From assembly GCF_016808335.1 (NCBI RefSeq), contig NC_053142.1, positions 40,529,674 through 40,593,673 of the forward strand: DNA of 64,000 bases, read 5' to 3'. Source of the stretch: Panicum virgatum. Taxonomy: Eukaryota; Streptophyta; Magnoliopsida; Poales; Poaceae. A program made the position numbers and the translations under genes. Shown here in pieces: positions 61,725 through 64,000 of the stretch; positions within the stretch are counted from its first letter, which is position 1, and each line of letters begins with the position of its first letter. The notes beneath the pieces were generated by a model. It was not told the origin of the DNA. It searched no databases and saw only the letters and a program-made list of their open reading frames with translations.

Positions 61725-61909
61725 ATATGGCTGCTGAGTTGAAAGCACTTGGCAGGTTCATCTCTGATGATCTGCTGGTGCCATATCTTATGGCTTCTCT
61801 ACTGGAGAATTATAATAAGCGTGTTCAAAATGTGGATACTCCAGTAAGATATAAGTTATGTGAGTCACTTCATCAAGTGCAAAGGAAGGATAATAAAGTT
61901 GTCTCATAA
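61725..61909 (+). pseudogene. Copia gag fragment
   Basis: A frame reading YNMAAELKALGRFISDDLLV, then PYLMASLLENYNK and ending KDNKVVS-stop. This has the pattern of the gag helical region of Ty1/copia elements (LKALGRFISDD..., MASLPENY). Only about 60 residues remain and no zinc knuckle follows in frame. Confidence 0.6.
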
Positions 61910-62550
61910 GCTCTTTTAAGTTAAAGTTTCCCCTAAATTTTGGTGGATTAATTGAGATGCATTCCCAGTAGGTCATTAAGTCTGACCCATAAGATCAGGG
62001 GAGTTCAAGGGGAGCAAAGTTTAATGATGATGATGATGATGATGATATTAAATGCTTCGCATTAGTTTTATATATTTAGCCATATTTATTTTCAGTAATA
62101 AGTGATTCTGAACATTTGCTAAGTTTTGAGATAATAAGTATATCATCATTGTTGATTTTGCTATCTTGTCAAGGAATTATTTTATTTATTTCTTGCATAT
62201 TGTGTAATGCTTCGATAAGTTGTTGATGAGACCTTGTCGAAATTGTGATATTATTAGTTAAATCACATTCGAAGGGGAGAATTGGAATGTCTCATCAAGT
62301 ATAAGAGATACTCCAGTTGTAATGTCTCATAAGAATGAGAGATACTCCAGTCATTAGATGTAAGACAATAAAGAGTTATCACCATATTTTATTTGCCCAT
62401 AAAGATTGATATTCAAAAAGCTGAATTAGAAAATCGGCTCATATAAAGGGTGAATATGATGGAGAACGCTCTAAAAAAAACCACTGTGACAGGAGAATTA
62501 CTCCATAAAGCCAATTGTCTCAAATAAAGTTAAGTGTGACTTGATTCATT

Positions 62551-62749
62551 ATTCTGGCCATCGCTGATTAATGAATCAATGTTCAAAAATTTTGTTGCTC
62601 TAGTTCATTTCTAGCCATCGCTGTTTGACTAGTTCAATGAAGCTTGAGACTTTTGAAGTATGGCTTATATTTATCATTTCTAGCCATCGCTGTTTGGTAA
62701 ATATTTGACCATAAGCTTTGCTGCTCTTGTTCATTTCTAGCCATCGCTG
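62551..62749 (+). repeat. Four copies of a CTAGCCATCGCTG motif
   Basis: CTGGCCATCGCTG at about 62554-62566 and CTAGCCATCGCTG at about 62611-62623, 62680-62692 and 62737-62749. Three copies are preceded by CATTT, and the sequence between copies also recurs in shuffled form (TTGCTCTAGTTCATTTCTAG / CTGCTCTTGTTCATTTCTAG). Spacings are 57, 69 and 57 bp. Non-coding. Confidence 0.8.
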
Positions 62750-64000
62750 GTGTGAGCTTGATTAGTAAAGGAAATTGATCAATGGTATACTAAATATAAA
62801 GAACTTATGTCATGATGAGCTACCATTTATGGATATCCTAATAAGTCTGAGGGGTACCATTTCTACCACGATAATTGTCTCAACTATTGTGTTTCTAAAG
62901 GAATGCAAAGATCAGTTGTTTCAACTGTTGTGTTCTTAAAAGAATGCTGAGATTAGTGGGAGTCAGTGGGAGCTCACAAAGGAGGAAGAGATGATTTGGA
63001 GAGATGTGGGCTTAGTTACCCCGCATCGATGATTCAAGTAGCAGAATCTCATAATATTTAACTCATGCCATTAGTTAAGTAAATCTCCATCTTAAGCTAC
63101 CATATATTTTGTTGAGGATTCTCATAAGTTGATTAATCACAACATGAATATGTGATATATAATAACTGTTGATGTTGGCATAAAAGAATGATCTCATTCG
63201 TTTTGAAGGTCAATATAAAGGAGGCCATAAATTGAGTCTATGAGCTTTAGTATAAATTTGTGATGGAATCAAATTAGTATCTTGCCATGATCATGATTCC
63301 GAAAGAAAATTAAAATACTGAGCTTATAGCTTACCATGATTCTAAATGTTCATGGATAAAGGTATGTACTGAGATTAAGGTGGAAAATTTACTATCCTAA
63401 TACTTAAGTGGATGATGCTCTACTAAGTAAAGTGGCGATTAGAATATGCCACTAAGGTTGAGAGCATTTCTATCATTCAATTAGATTTAAATTAATCTTG
63501 GTGAAAGCCTCTTATGCTTTGGGCACTAATGTACACTAAGATTGGACCAAAAAAAAAAGTATTAGGATTACCACTAGACATGTAAGCTGTCCAAAGTGGT
63601 AAATGTGAATAATGTTAAGATACGTTGTTCTATTTTGCATAGTAAAGCAAATTATGTCTAATACCCTAAGAATAAAGTTGAGATAAAGTTAAGGAAGACG
63701 TTCCTTATGCTTCAATCTTTTGAAGCTTATGCATGAGTCTCTAAGTGATTGACTTTGCATTTGTAAGCCGGAAATCCTTATGTGTTTAATATTATCCAAA
63801 AGAGGTCCATTGGATAATGTACAAGACACCATAGCATGCTTGTTTATTATAAATTATTTAGCTAAGAGTTCTGTAAGAGTGTGAGGAAGTAAAAGTGCAC
63901 ATTAGATTATGTCCTTCACTTTCGCAGAAAAGAGCAATTTTATTGAGAGCTCTAAGCAAACTTGGCATAATGAAAGCTGAGATTGCATAAGGCATGTTTT

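Larger units (their letters stand above)
61680..64000. other. Copia-like retroelement debris to the window end
   Basis: Starts abruptly after the broken right LTR. It contains one gag-like segment (separate entry), a short GATGAT microsatellite at about 62023-62045, duplicated blocks (GAGATACTCCAGTTGTAATG / GAGATACTCCAGTCATTAGA around 62307-62360), and a repeated motif series at 62551-62749. No reverse transcriptase or LTR identified. Confidence 0.5.

Overview
The window looks like nuclear DNA of a grass, probably a panicoid. Genes have multiple GT-AG introns, coding exons are very GC-rich, and intergenic DNA is packed with grass transposons: Stowaway and Tourist-like MITEs, hAT and Mutator-like elements, a tRNA-derived SINE, Helitron-like ends and a gypsy-type LTR element. 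The species cannot be fixed from the sequence. All gene models come from reading the sequence by eye; exon joins were checked only for splice consensus, reading frame and family motifs.

Layout. 1-249 is the C-terminus of a family-8 glycosyltransferase (GATL-like). 3109-4522 is a five-exon small C2-domain protein (ERG3-like), with a SINE upstream and MITEs downstream. 6676-6972 (minus) is a short secreted CLE-peptide precursor. 9300-14571 is a nine-exon tRNA-dihydrouridine synthase of the DUS2 type; its large fifth intron holds a Mutator-like element with a captured gene fragment. Two intronless L-type lectin receptor kinases lie head to head at 16602-18608 (minus) and 24014-26047 (plus). Between them are a 3.1-kb Harbinger-like element carrying an exon-intron-exon piece of a class III HD-ZIP gene, and a LINE remnant.

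From 30.0 to 46.9 kb four tandem short-chain dehydrogenase/reductase genes, all on the plus strand, share one five-exon architecture (312, 309, 311 and 311 aa). They resemble neomenthol-dehydrogenase/salutaridine-reductase-type SDRs and arose by tandem duplication. The spaces between them are filled with Helitron-like ends, MITEs and two adjacent hAT elements, the second ending 64 bp before the fourth gene's ATG.

From 50.7 kb to the end is a nest of retroelements that destroyed a type III polyketide synthase gene. A gypsy-type element (two LTRs, 1.95-kb non-coding interior) inserted in PKS exon 2 at 51504/51505. A second, opposite-oriented copy then inserted 21 bp into its left LTR (target duplication ATTGG) and shrank to a solo LTR. 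The right LTR has two internal deletions and breaks off at 61679, followed by copia-like gag debris.

No wholly new biological system is evident. The best leads are the CLE peptide gene, the SDR tandem array with a GC-AG intron and an altered NNAA motif, the HD-ZIP III transduplication, and the datable LTR nest.
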